From NCBI GenBank assembly GCA_024349245.1, contig JALDNG010000041.1, positions 1,735,001 through 1,799,000 of the forward strand: a stretch of 64,000 nt of DNA. The letters run 5' to 3'. The translations under genes were made by a program, and so were the position numbers. This document shows, piece by piece, positions 48,703-61,091 of the stretch; the stretch's first letter is position 1; each line of letters begins with the position of its first letter. Under the pieces are notes generated by a model, which was not told where the DNA came from, made no database searches, and saw only the letters and a list, made by a program, of their open reading frames with translations. The stretch comes from Neodontobutis hainanensis. Its lineage: Eukaryota; Chordata; Actinopteri; Gobiiformes; Odontobutidae.

Positions 48703-51700
48703 ATTTATACTTTTTTTTTTATTATAGTATTTTTTATGTATTTATTTACAAACAAGTAAAGCTTATTATGACTATATCCATGCCTATTGCATATTGTAAT
48801 TTCTCAAACACACATCATCAGTATAGTTTAAACTATTGATCGTTGAATACTTGCATAAATAAAGCTCGAGAAGCAGAATGTCTTTGTGGCACATTTACAC
48901 TCAGGATGTAAGAAAACGTCTGTTGCCAAGTGTTTGACAGCACTGGGCGGGCCTGGATTGTAAAGCGATTAAATTGATGAGGCGTCCCAATCGCTGGAGG
49001 TTGCTTTGGTGAGCCATTAAGAACTCGGATGGGGTTATAATTCAGCTTAGTTAGCATTTGATTATTGACACTTGTGCTATGCTGTGTTTATCTGGGATCA
49101 TTGCGGCATCAGCTAAACCACCCCAGTCTTAAACCCATCCCCCTCTGATTTACCTCCTACTGCATCGCCATGAAGATACCTCTTTATTAACAAACCTAAC
49201 TCGTATTTCATTATCATCTACTATAGCCTTGACGTATTTCATACCTCCTGGCTGTTTATTATTAGCTCAGGTAACTTTTTGCCTTGCTCTCCCCAAATGC
49301 TTTGTTTTTATTTCAAATTGTTATGCATAATATAACAGTTCTTTTTTATAGCTCCAGGTCTTTGCATTTAGTGTTTTTTTCCTGTGGCACCAAAACAAGC
49401 TCACTTCAATATGGATATTTTTTTACAAATCAAGCTTGACAGTAATGCTGCTGTGGGTCACAATTTAAAAGGTGTAATATTACGTTGTTGGGGGGGTCAA
49501 ACTGAGGAGATATTTTTTTTACATTTCTGAGTGGAATACTTATTCGTCTTAAAGGTGAGAGGAAGCGGATGGCTCAGATTTTAAAATATGAATGAGCTTG
49601 TGCTAATAACCACTTGGACTGTTTGTCCAGCTTATTCCCCTGAATGCCTCTAGACATATTTTATTAACATTTTCTACATAGCAGAATGCAGACAGACGGA
49701 AGTATAACAGGCAACACAGGCAGAAATTATAAGTGGTCACTCCAAGGAAAAGGAAAAAAAACAGCACATTGAATATGTATGTTTTTTTTTTCTAAAGTTG
49801 TTTTTCTCCAGACAATGGTTAAAGATATAGAAGGGCCTGTATTACTCTAGAATTGTGCTTTTACAAAGAAAAAAAAAAGTATTATAAGTGTAATTTTATA
49901 CAGGAATAACTCAGAACAGGCTCCTGTCTCAGTGTGGGGCTGATTAATACAAAAGGAGTGCCAAAGCCTTCTGGTGTTCACTGAATATTCCAGTGATCAG
50001 AGTCTTTCAGCTGTTTTGTTTTTGTGAACTGGTGTTATAACAGTGAATGCCATGGAGAGCAGAAGGTTTAAAACCAATTGTCTTTGCTTGAGTGTCTGCT
50101 GCTCTTAAGACAATTGGCATGCATTTCTAATAAACCAAATTATACTCCTTAGTCAGAGCTGAAACAGAGACATTCCTTTTGTTTTTTTTTCTTTTTCTGT
50201 CATTGTGCTACTGGATTAGCGTTTTATTCCTGAATTGTTTAATCTCTGTTTTGCAGCAGCTATTCTGAGCAGAGGTGTTTTTTTTTTTTTTTAATCACCT
50301 ACTAGTTTTCTTGCACTGTACTGGCCATAGTATGAAGGTCAAAGGTCAAATGTATCCTAAAATGGCTAGTTCATATTGTACTAGCTATCTTTGAGCAGGA
50401 GTTTATATATTTAAGTATATCAAATAAGCCATAAAAAAATGTTAGGTTGGTAATGGCATAAAGACCTAAAATAATGTAGAATAGTTGAGACAGTTGCTTT
50501 AGGCAGATGGTACTGTGTGAGGAGCAAACACCAACCACTTACCCGCTGGTGTGGAATGAATGGCCAAATTCCTGTTGAACCTGCTGTCAATGTACCATGT
50601 GGCGCTCTGAGTCCATGTGAAAGAACTGGTACTGATGCACTCTGGGAGCTCTCCCGGGGCTGTTTGAAGTTGAAATTTCTGTAAACCTGCATGTTCCTAC
50701 TAGCTTGCCATTTTTTAAAGTTTGACTGCAAAGTGATGTGTATTTTTCTTGTGGCACATTGTTGTATCCAGCTACAGTATTTATCTCTCTAATGAAAGTA
50801 CCCAGAAGAGGAGCAGATGGTACAATATTACCGCTGTATCTTTCATCAACCATGTCACTTCTGGGACATCTCAAGTAAAGTTGTTTGAATATGGACTTGG
50901 CAAGAATGTATTTACTTCAAGCATAAAACCTTACATTTGGCCTTTAAACTTTTTGTACTGTATATAGAAGATAGATATTATATTCCAAAACTGACTGTAC
51001 AGCACATGCTTGCAGTCATGGTTAGCTGGGGTCTATTAAAATGTGTGGTGCACTCCAAAAGCCAAGCATTAAATGATGAGTTGCCAGCTTGGAGCTAGGT
51101 TTCCACATGGTTGACTTTGTTTTGCATAAATAGTCAGCAGGGAGGAGAAAGAGTAACTTCTAAGAAACAAAAGTTTTGTACATCAGCTCATCTTTGAGTC
51201 TTCAAGCATCCCCACAGCCTCCACAGTTCTGCATTTCTAACTCCTCCCTTCCCTTTCAGCACATCCCTGTTTACCTAATTACCATTGAATTTCAATGCAG
51301 CAAATGCATTGAAATAATTCCCTTATCTATTTACTCTGACACTCTTGCTTAAACACAGTTACAAGTGTAGCGTTTAGTAGGGAACAGAAAAGAAAATGCA
51401 GCCATAGATAGAAATTAAGATCACTTTGCAATGATTAATTGTCTAATGAGTTGATGTCATATTTCTTCCAGTCTGAGCAAAGAGATAGTAAGAACTCTAC
51501 TCTGTGTGCTTTATTGAACTACCATTAAAGATGCTATGGATAAATAGGTTTTATTACTCTATTAACATTGTTATTTACAGTTTTATTAAACACAAATCTA
51601 AGTTTAAATAAAATAAATTATAAATCGATTATTTTATGTAAAAATATAATGCTTATTATTCAAATATATATATATACTTTTTACAGTTTATAGTATACAG

Positions 51701-54700
51701 TATGAATGCATCAGATGCTCAAAGTATTTGTTGGTAATCTATATAAAGTCATTACATGAAGTCATAGGAGATTTTATTTCTGTATAACCTTCTCTTGTGT
51801 TGCGCTGATGAAATTAAAATTATTTAAATACATTTCAGTTTCATTTTAAAAGTGTTTGGTTTCATGCCGTGTTCAACTAAAGATACAGTGGTTCCGAACC
51901 AAAGACCTACATTTTTTGAATGTATTCATCTAAGCATCTATACAGGTACAAAGTGTCTTTGCAAACAAGAATAAAACAGAGTCAAAAATAGCTAAGTTTA
52001 TTTTTGCCTTAGGGCCTCCAGCAAACACAACTCCATGCATTTCCACTGAAGATCAAGTATAAAGTCTTATGAATATGTGCAACAAACAGCTGGGTTGAGA
52101 CTTTTCCCTCAGTGGGGACCCTTTTGCACCAGCACTAGCTTTTGCTCCTGCTGCAATAAAACTGATGTGTCTAATTTAACATTGAGCAGCAGTGGAGCTG
52201 TAGGGCATGTGTCTCTGCCACTTCCAAACCAGATTAGACTGTCAAATGTGCTCGGAGATGCATCTTGTTGTGTCTGCTTGATTGTGCTCCATAGTACATG
52301 TGTTGTTGAGCTATCTGAGTGTAGGCCTGTGTGCAAATCTGCACCTGTTCACACATTATCTATGAGAGGCACATAATTCATTATCGCTAAAGAATGCTCC
52401 CTCATCGGAACGTTTCTGTAGAGGTCTTGTTTTAAGAGCAACGGCGGTTAAAACTCATAGGCGCATGTACATTTATCAAGTTGATGATCATTGACTTTTC
52501 TTAATGTGCTGTTCCTGAGCTAAAGGCATAAATTGATAATTAGCAAAATGAATATCATTTTCATGACTATAATGTGGAATCTATAGATCTAAAGTGTGAA
52601 GAGATAGATATGCTTTATAAACAATTTAAATTTAGCCATTTCTCATTTCTTCAAACTTGCTTACCTTTGTGTTTTTAATCACATAAGTTCACTCAGGAGT
52701 GAAATACCACCAGTTTCACTTTTAATGGGCTCATCAAACTCTCATCCACAATGGCCCCAGAAGACCATTTGTTTTTTCACTTTGTCTTTAAAAACATACA
52801 CCCAAGAAAAGTGCACACAAAGTACAACCATTCGAGTGTGTGCTGCAGAAGCACAGAATCTTAGGAGAAGGAAAAAAACAAATTTTCCAAATATGTTGTC
52901 TAGGCAGGAAGACCAAGTGGCTAGAAATCCAGGCTAATGGCTAACCTCAGTTCTTTCCATTGAACTAGTGAATGCATGACAATTGTGAATTACAGACAGC
53001 TATTCCCACAGCTCGCTTGGTGTGATGAATGGCTCCAATCTCCTTCTACAGCTCGACTTAGCATTACCTTCATGAGACACAGTAAACGGATCTGAGATCG
53101 CAGAGCTTTTCCACAGAAGGATGAACACAAGGGATGTTGTTGCAAAGGCACACACAGGAACACACACATGAGACACATCTTGATTGCACATTCATCCTCC
53201 TTCAGTGTTTGTCAATGGCTCTTATGGGAGAAACAACGAAGCTTAGGTTCTATTTTTTTTTGTGCTGGTGTCAGTTTAAAGGAAGAACCTGCAATGGTTT
53301 GTTCAACAGACAGCACAGTTTATACACCTCCTTTTGGATTCTTTTTAATTATTTTTTTTACAGCTGTGTCAGTATTTTTTTTTTAAGTTTTTCAACATAA
53401 AAGTGGGGGGTCAATGCTATGAATCTTATGGATAAAGATTCGGTTGCCCAAACATATTATTTTATGATTTTTTTAAGAGTTTATAAGTTGAGAATCATTT
53501 AATCATAGCTGTGCCTTTTGGTGTCACACAAATCTCAAGAAAAAGTCATGAAATACCTAAGGTAGGTGGTTGTTGAAACCTTTCCGTGAATATGTCCTGG
53601 ATTACTGACAGCTTCCACAGACTTAATACTCACAAATCATCTCATTTTTATTTTGTATGTTTTTACTATAATTTAAAAAGTGTGGGAGTAAGTGCAGATG
53701 GCTAAAAATAAATTAAATCTTAACTAAAGTATGACAAGTGTGGGTGTCTTCCAACAAATATTTTAAGTTTAATGGCATCCAAAGCTACATCATCTCTCTC
53801 CAGTTTGTTTTCCGAGGTTTGGAGATTATACATTTGGCCAAATTGCTCCGTAAAGACAAGCTCCCAAAACTAATCAGGCCGCTAGAAGCAATTTATGTGG
53901 CCAAAAGTCACACACTTTATGCATAACTTTTAACAGAACTTGAGTTTCTTTATTGATGATCCTTCCTAAAGTAAAGCACATAGCATCCATTCATTTGATA
54001 AGTGCTTAAACCAAGTAGAAAGGACATAAACCTTCATTCTTATTCTTAGTTCATTCTTGCTATTTTTCTTTTATTGGGACCTTTGGATTCTCGTGTATGC
54101 AAAACACATCTTGTGAACTTGTTTACAACTGATCAGAAGGTCCTTGGTGAATGTATTACAGACCACATTTCTCTGTATTCGTAGCTCAGCTGTGGTTTGA
54201 GGTTGGGGTTAGGAATGCGCACAGACACTATAAAGATGAAGGACAGGAGAAGTGTTTCTTTTAGATTCTCAAAGGCAGGTGGCAAACCTTTATAAACTGA
54301 AGACCAGCCTGTATTAGATGGTGCTTTGAAAGATCAAGTGTTGTATGTGTGTAAGAGAGTTTCTGAAATGGTGAAAAGGTGGCAAAACATTAACAGCAAC
54401 CATTTCCACTGATATTAAATGAGTTTCCATAATGCCCCTGTTACCTCTTTACTGTAATCCACTCACCTCTCATCAGTGATGCTTTCACAGACACCTACCA
54501 GCGACACATATGTCAGAGGGATTTAATATGTCTGAGAATGTGGCTGCCAAACCATTTTAAAATGCTTACTGGTGTTTATGGTAATGGTGATAAAGAATGC
54601 AGCAGCAGTTCAGAAACAGAATAAAGGATGGGATTGCCCTTTAGGAATTTTGTGACCCGGCTCTTTCACAAAATTTAGCAATCTACTCCTGTCACCTTTT

Positions 54701-54999
54701 CACAAATGCTGCTAAACTACTCTAACTAAATTTTGTTTTTGTTCACAACATTTTGTTTAAGTTCATCCTGTTTCACATGTGCATTTTGTCTTTCTAAAAA
54801 AGAAAAACTAAAAGTATTTTGAGTTCTTTTTGCATCAGCATTAAGCTCCATTTAACACTTTGGCTGAGCCTAGCAAGATGTTCATGATTTGTTGAGCTAA
54901 AATCTTACATCAGAGATTAATGCAAGTCTAATAATTAACACCAGGCCATTTAGTCTTCTCGCTATTTGTGTTACAATTACAGTTTTAATAAGGGTGCAG

Positions 55000-55135
55000 C
55001 TTAGTTTCGTAGAACAGCGCGCTTGTCGTTATTTTATTCATGCTTAATTGGGGCTTTCTATGCAAGAGGAAACACACATAATTAATGGAATAAACACTCA
55101 TACATTAATGCACTAAATGAGCTCATTTAGAGTCT
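55000..55135. promoter_or_regulatory. cluster of homeodomain-type TAAT motifs, possible conserved intronic enhancer
   Basis: Within 130 bp there are GCTTAATTGGGG, CATAATTAATGG and TACATTAATGCAC, plus CpG-containing sequence (AGAACAGCGCGCTTGTCG) that is unusual for the flanking intron. Unsaturated CpG and dense TAATTA-like cores are typical of conserved vertebrate enhancers, but conservation cannot be tested here. Confidence 0.25.
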
Positions 55136-55507
55136 GGTTATGGACACAGACAAACTGTGACTTGTTTGTTTGAAGGTTTGAAAAGTACAAATCATGTGCC
55201 TCTTACTCTGAAAGCTATTACTGACATTCAGACTTCTGACACGGTAAATAGCAGTGTCTACGTCATCAGATTTTGTTTTGACATTCAGTGGATGTTGAAG
55301 ATAATTGGCATTTTAATTCTTTTTTTCTTTTTTCTTTCTCCCAGTGGCTCTATCTAGTCTCATCTCTCCAGTGTTGTCTCTTCCATCTTTTTAGCTCCTA
55401 AGTGCCGCATGATCCTGATTAAAATGCACACACTGACCTCTGCTCTGCGCTCTCTTCCTATCTATTTCCTCCTCCATCTTCCTCCCGCGTCCCCCTCTTC
55501 CTCACAG

Positions 55508-55674
55508 TGTCCTGAGGGGCTGAGGCCAATGAAGGATGGTTCGGGTTGCTATGACTACTCCAGGGGCATCGACTGCACCGATGGCTTCAATGGCGGCTGT
55601 GAACAGCTGTGTCTCCAGCAGCTCGTGCCCCTTGAACTTGACCCTAGCTCCAGCAACGTGCTCATGTTTTGCGG
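55508..55674 (+). CDS. astn2: astn2 coding exon, end of EGF-like 2 and most of EGF-like 3 (phase 0-2)
   Basis: The acceptor is CCTCTTCCTCACAG within a strongly pyrimidine-rich tract (55437-55507), and the donor is GTGAGA. The peptide begins CPEGLRPMKDGSGCYDYSRG, continues IDCTDGFNGGCEQLCLQQ and ends LVPLELDPSSSNVLMFCG. The first two cysteines finish EGF-like repeat 2. IDC, GGC, QLC and MFC are the first four cysteines of EGF-like repeat 3. GFNGGCEQLCLQQ is a recognisable astrotactin block. The loop between QLC and MFC is the most variable part relative to the mammalian sequence, as expected. The upstream in-frame ATGs belong to intronic sequence and are not starts. Confidence 0.97.
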
Positions 55675-57423
55675 GTGAGAATAAATAAGTGTTAGAAAAT
55701 TTAAAGGTGTTTCCGCTTTACCTGGAATTAAAGCTTTCACACAAAATGAAATTGTGATGTTTGGATCTGAAATGTAACAACCTATTTATATGGCTTACAT
55801 TATTATCTTAAAAATGCATTTAATTCTTTAAGTGAACTGCATTTTCTTATCCGGTCTTCAGAAGCTAGGCTAAGAAGCACAGACTATATTGATGTCTTTG
55901 TTTCAGCACTTGGGCATTAGATTGTTAAAATCAAATGCAATGCTAAAAGGATTAAAGAGCCTGTTTACATTTAATGCAAGAAATGAAATGTATAAAACTA
56001 TCATCCTATAGCGATTAAAGTAAGATTAGGTTGTTTTGTGGTGTTTAATACAAATCTGCCATAAGAAAATAACTATTTAAGGAAACACACGCCAATGCTT
56101 CACTCTCTTACTTTATTTCATTCACCAAAGGGATTTTTATTTTAGTAACAGCGCTGAGGAGCTATAGATGAAGAGGTTGTCAGTCAGTTTTCCTCATGAT
56201 TATTGTGTCTTATTGGAACTTAAATGAGTGACAAATAAATTATAACGTCTGATTATGAAAATGTCTGCATTTCAGAGATGTGCAATTTCTCAAAGGCAGC
56301 AAAGTGACAGAAAAAGCATAGTCTAATCTTCCTCCAGTTGTGTCAGGTCTGTAACATGGATGGCACAAATATTCCACAAAAGGATATTTTTCAATTGGAT
56401 GAAAAGAACAACGTCATATGATATTTGCAGCAATATAGGTCCCCAAAGAACTCACTGGACTTAAACATAACAAATCAAAGTTTTTTTTTACATTCTCACA
56501 TTGATTTAATGGTTCTTAGACCACAATTGGTAGAATCAGGCCTATTTCACACAGTCCCTCAGCTGAACCGAAAGCTCTGATATAAATGATATATAATGCC
56601 ACGCCACCGCGACGAGCAGAACTCTCCTGAGTGACACGTTTAGAAGCTCAAACACAGGGAGCAAGAATGGTTCGATACACTGGACCGTAGCAGAGTTGTA
56701 TTTTTTGTTTAAAACCTGCCGGTTTTGGAAAGTTTCCTCTCAAAAACAAACACATACTGTCCAACATCTAGTAGCTAAAATTTATTTATCTATTTAAGTG
56801 TTGCTTTAAAAAAACATGTTTGAATAATATTTGGCTATAAATAAAAGTCTGTGATGTAATTGCTTGTGCACATTTCAGTATGTTGATTTGACAGCATTGT
56901 TTCATGGATGAACAAACTAGATTTAAACACGTCTGTTCACTGATTCAACAGATAACGCCAAGTAACACAATTGATTGGATAAGTGATATTCTGCTGGAAA
57001 AGCAGATTTGTGGCTATATTTTTTATGGGTATGTTTGATCTATGCACAACTATACACTAATATGCACTCATTTTTGTACACTTACTTTCCACTGGCAGTT
57101 TCCTAAGTGTATAGCATATTTTGGGAGTCATTATTTATGCTGACTTTGGAGAAGTAATGGGAATATTGTTACAGATATACTGTTATGCATACAGCCTAAA
57201 TACAAACTAACACTGTCGTGCCACTCTTGATAAATTAAAAGGGACTCATGTGTTGGCTGTGTTATTAGCATGCAGCATCCTCTACAACATATATATATAT
57301 ATATATTTTTTTTTTGGTAGCGTGCCAGTTACTATACATTTATGTCCTCCAACCTCAAGTGTTAAGAGCTTTACTCACATTACGTCCTGTACATTAGATT
57401 GAGTGCCGACGTCTCTTTCTCAG
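55675..57423. other. astn2 intron, 1.7 kb
   Basis: Donor GTGAGA, acceptor TTTCTCAG. It contains the second copy of the MITE family (56552-56812) and a short (AT)n run followed by Ts at 57290-57317. No gene is present. Confidence 0.8.
56552..56812 (-). mobile_element. second, truncated copy of the MITE at 5486-5885
   Basis: Read on the minus strand it starts TTTAAAGCAACACTTAAATA and contains the same ordered blocks as the first copy. On the plus strand these are CCCTCAGCTGAACCGAAAGC, TGATATAAATGATATATAATG, GCCACGCCACCG, GCTCAAACACAGGGAGCAAG and GTAGCAGAGTTGTATTTTTT. The far end, corresponding to 5760-5885 of the first copy, is missing. The copies have diverged moderately, so the family is old. 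Confidence 0.75.
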
Positions 57424-57612
57424 GTGCGTGCAGGAATACAAATTGGCAGCGGATGGACGCTCGTGTCTGCTGCAGTCAGACAACTGTGAAGGACCCAAAT
57501 GCCCGAAGCAGGATGTCCACTTCAATGACACCCTGTTTGGTGAGATGCTGCATGGATACAACAACAAATCGCAGCAAGTCAACCTGGGACAGATTTTCCA
57601 AATGACCTTCCG
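57424..57612 (+). CDS. astn2: astn2 coding exon, end of EGF-like 3 and entry to the MACPF domain (phase 2-2)
   Basis: The acceptor is TCTTTCTCAG and the donor is GTAACT. The peptide begins GCVQEYKLAADGRSC, continues LLQSDNCEGPKCPKQDVH, and ends FNDTLFGEMLHGYNNKSQQV and NLGQIFQMTFR with Arg split. The first cysteines close EGF-like repeat 3; NCEGPKC adds a further pair. NDT and NKS are N-glycosylation sequons. LFGEMLHGYNN starts the membrane-attack-complex/perforin-like (MACPF) domain known in astrotactins; the rest of it must be encoded downstream of this window. This is the last astn2 exon I can find. I see no matching continuation between 57613 and 64000. Confidence 0.97.
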
Positions 57613-60151
57613 GTAACTAACAAACACACACACATTTACACATGTGTAGCAAAGCAGGAGATTTCTTGAGCATGAATAAATCTTCTGCTCTGTCTTTTTA
57701 GTTTTATTAGATTCATCCACTGTTGTTGTTCAGTCTTACAGTATATTCCTCCGATGAGACCTATTGTCTTAACTGTTTACAGCTTCTTTCTCCTCCAGTG
57801 TCCAGTGCTGTCAACAGTAGTGCTGGTTGTCTTTTATCCGTTTGTAGTTGTGGGATACATTGAAATGCAGTGGTTCTCGATAGAGCCGCTCGGAGGATCA
57901 GTAGTGCATCGCTGGGGTTTTGCAGCCTCTGTATTTGCACAGATGTGGTTGTGTATGTATTGTTTACATGTGAGAGCGAACAGAGCGAGAAGAAGCTGAG
58001 AGAGCGTAGCACGTGAGCAGGGATTGAGATTTATCCCAGAGCTGTACCCTGCTTAACTGTCAGGCCCCTGAAACCTGGCTCGCACTGATAAGTAGCACAC
58101 TGTGGTGAAATGCTTCAGTAATTGCACAATGTTACAAAGGTCTATCGATGCACAAATAGAGTATGTGCGTAAAAAAAAAATGATATGCTAAACTGATAAC
58201 TGGCTTGCTCTGTGGCTGTATTTACACACATACAATGGTACGTGCTACTACACAAGTGGGCACATAAACACCCTGCTACATCCTTGTTACTCAGGAATAT
58301 CTGGGGTCCCCTTTTTATTTTGTGATGACAACTTAGAGACAAAAAAAAATACATGTCTAAGTCAGAGAACAATGGTGCTCCTGACTCTAGTCTTCCACCG
58401 TCGGTTACATCTAAGAGAGGCCGAAAGGGGATTTAAGCTCAAGCCAAGGCTCTGCTAGGTTTTTTCACACGGCAGGTTTAAACTAGAACAAACAACTGGC
58501 TAGCCCCAAGACATATCAGAAAAACAAAGCATGATCCGAGTCAAGAAGGACAAAAAAGATGTGGCTTACAATCTTACCCCGAGACATCCTGCATAAGGAA
58601 TTTCCCCTGACTGGTGTTATAAAATCAATCATATTTTACCTTACATTTCTAACAATTGCAGGAAAGTGTTTGAATCGTCTGCTCTATTTACGTTGATTCA
58701 AAATGACACCAGCTCCATATTGTTTCAATGCAGCCAAATAGTGGCAAATATCAAATACAAATACAAAACATTTAGTATAGCGGTATACAACAAACGTCTG
58801 TGAGGCGCTGATAATAAAACCACAATAGGGCTAATAATCTTTATTGAGTCACTTTATAGTTTTGAAGTGCAGTCTGCTGCGGTCGATAAATATCTTACTA
58901 AAAGGACCGAATCAGCACTCACTGCAAACCAACTCACAATTTAACATCCACTTAGCCACAAGTCTGTTTGCAGCTTTTGTGGGTCATAAAAGGCTAGAAC
59001 ATACTCTTATTTATTTCTCAAATCAATGCTGTTATTGTCCTACACTGTTCTTTTGCTCTGTAAGTTTAGCAAAATTCCATCACCTCACTTTTGATTTTAT
59101 TACACTTCATAGTTTCAACCTCCGTCCTAAAAGTTTGTAGGGCTTGTTACAACTTAGTATGATTAACATGTTATTGGTATATTGGGACATGTTTTATGTT
59201 AATGTATCACCAATAATACTAGATTTTCCTAAACATATTCTATTGTTTAATCATCATAGTTTCTTATTTTAAAGAACATGAGAAATGAACTCCACAAAAT
59301 GTGCTTTATTTATAAATGAACCGAGACAGTGCGATGCACAGTGTTTGCACGGCACTAATTGCGCTGTGAGAATGTGCTAGAGAAGCAGTGGTGGGAAGGT
59401 TAAGGTTTCACTTTCTAAATGAAGGTGACAAAAAGAAAAAAACTTTTATTGTTCCCAAAGAGGAAATTCAGCTACTTAAAACTTTAGAGAATTAAATTAT
59501 TCAAGTTGAGGTGTCACACTGGTGTTATTTATTTGTATTTTTGGTTGGTGCCTGTTTGGATATTTTACTTTTTTTAATTTTAGTTTTCTTCCCCTGCTTT
59601 CTGATATATTTATTTAACCTAAATGAAGTATCAGTGGGACAAACTTTGCATTGCCGTACAGCTAAGGCGGAGGGAAGAGGGTGGACAGAAACAAATATAT
59701 AAACACTATTATAATCCTGCTCACACAGTATTTTGAACTAGGTACCAAAATACAGTAGTAAGACCAGTGTGCTTTTGTTGGCCACATTGTACTACTCCCC
59801 ATCACCACTCACTTAATCGAGAGAAACGGTGCTGAAACATGCATAATTTGTGAATCTGGCAGCCCACATGGCTTCTAGGCATAAACATGGCAACATTTCC
59901 TTGTTTCTTAGTAATTTAGCGTAATTATCTCCTCGGTGTGCACGCGGGTGCTTCTGCTGGGGAGCGTAGTCGACAGACATTACACGGCCATTTCTTTCCA
60001 CCTAATGAGTTGCCATGAGACATGGAAGCAGACTGCTCAGGTGAAGGGTTAAGCTGCTCAAGGTTGATGAGGAGCTTCTTCACTCCCTTTCCGAAAATAA
60101 ATGATCTGCTTGCTTCTTTATTAGCTCGCAGCAATTTTTCTGTTTACTACT

Positions 60152-60162
60152 AAGAGAGAGAG

Positions 60163-60222
<60 letters not shown>
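60152..60222 (+). repeat. (AG)n(TG)n compound microsatellite
   Basis: About seven AG units pass directly into about 28 TG units. The Cys-Val frame across it is an artefact. Confidence 0.97.
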
Positions 60223-60223
<1 letters not shown>

Positions 60224-60748
60224 TATTTGTGGACTCAATAGGTGCATGTGTGTGTCTCTATGGATGGCAATGTGCCTCTAATACTGTTTCAAATCACTCA
60301 AAGCAGACTCTTTGGAAGGAGCCGACAGTAATGGTAGTGGCTTTGATATAAATTGAGTATAAAAGGGGATGTAATGGCTCTGGCTCTTTGAAACAACAAA
60401 TGACTGCTAGTCACTATATTTTCTCCCAGTCCCTCGCTGCAGTCGTCTGTACCATTTGATCAAATCAGTTTTCTGGTCAGGCTGTACATCTTAAAATAAT
60501 ATTTTGCAATTCCCATTATACACATGCTCATTCAAAAAATGATTTGTGTGTTCAAAATGTGACACATAATATTGTAATAATGTTGTTGATGTTGGATTAT
60601 TTGCCCAGATAGAAATTTTAGTACGGTCAATATATTTTTTGTCAGTAAAAATCATAAATTTGATATGTACTTATTTATTTTCTTATCTGATAGACAACAT
60701 TATTAGGACCCATAATAGGACCCATAATTCTGTTACATATACTAAATG

Positions 60749-61091
60749 TACAGTGGTGGAAAAATGTTTTTGGACACCCTTAAAACTATTCTTAATTTTT
60801 TTTCTTTTTTTTTTTTCATGAAATATTTGTGGAAAAGTCTTTTTGTGTCTCAAAATGTGTAGCTACATTAGACAGTTTTTGTGTTTATTGTTTACATGAA
60901 AAACTAACAAAACTAAACTCTTTACAGTTTCAATGTCAGTTCTCAACATTGCCGGTATCAAAGTCAACAAATAACAGAGAACGTGTTTAAAACTGAACAG
61001 AAAATAAAGAGTTAATAGCCCTGAAGACTTGACGAGTGATTCTAAATGCAATAAGTGTTGGTGTCTGAAAACCTTTTTTTCCACCACTGTA
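60749..61091. mobile_element. MITE with TA target duplication and about 30-bp TIRs (Tc1/mariner type)
   Basis: The left end TACAGTGGTGGAAAAATG, then TTTTTGGACACC, pairs with the right end GGTGTCTGAAAACCTTTTT then TTCCACCACTGTA as an imperfect terminal inverted repeat. Both ends are bounded by TA. The element is 343 bp and non-coding. CAGTGGTGG termini with TA duplication point to a non-autonomous Tc1/mariner relative. Confidence 0.85.

Larger units (their letters stand above)
47414..55507. other. astn2 intron, 8.1 kb
   Basis: Donor GTGAGT; the acceptor sits in a long pyrimidine tract. It contains two tRNA-derived SINEs (47671-47872 and 48449-48702), an (AAT)n tract and a homeodomain-motif-rich stretch near 55000-55130. 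No gene was found in the remainder. Confidence 0.8.
2752..57612 (+). other. astn2: astrotactin-2 gene, internal portion (10 coding exons)
   Basis: This span runs from the first to the last coding exon recognised here. Astrotactins are two-pass vertebrate membrane proteins. ASTN2 is known from mammals to bind ASTN1 and control its surface level during glial-guided neuronal migration, and to act in endosomal sorting of neuronal surface proteins. The ten exons total 1381 bp and every splice phase is compatible with the next. Intron lengths are about 19.3, 1.7, 5.6, 8.5, 0.84, 1.4, 6.3, 8.1 and 1.7 kb. The first exon here opens in phase 1, so upstream exons are missing, and the last ends in phase 2 with its partner beyond position 64000. 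ASTN2 is preferred over ASTN1 because the second-membrane-segment exon, the EGF exons and the MACPF entry match ASTN2 wording as I remember it; no alignment was run. Confidence 0.93.

Noticed and set aside
57754..57999. An 81-codon frame considered as a possible further coding exon after the MACPF entry
   Set aside because: The sequence does not resemble the astrotactin MACPF domain and the frame is not flanked by phase-2 splice sites that fit.
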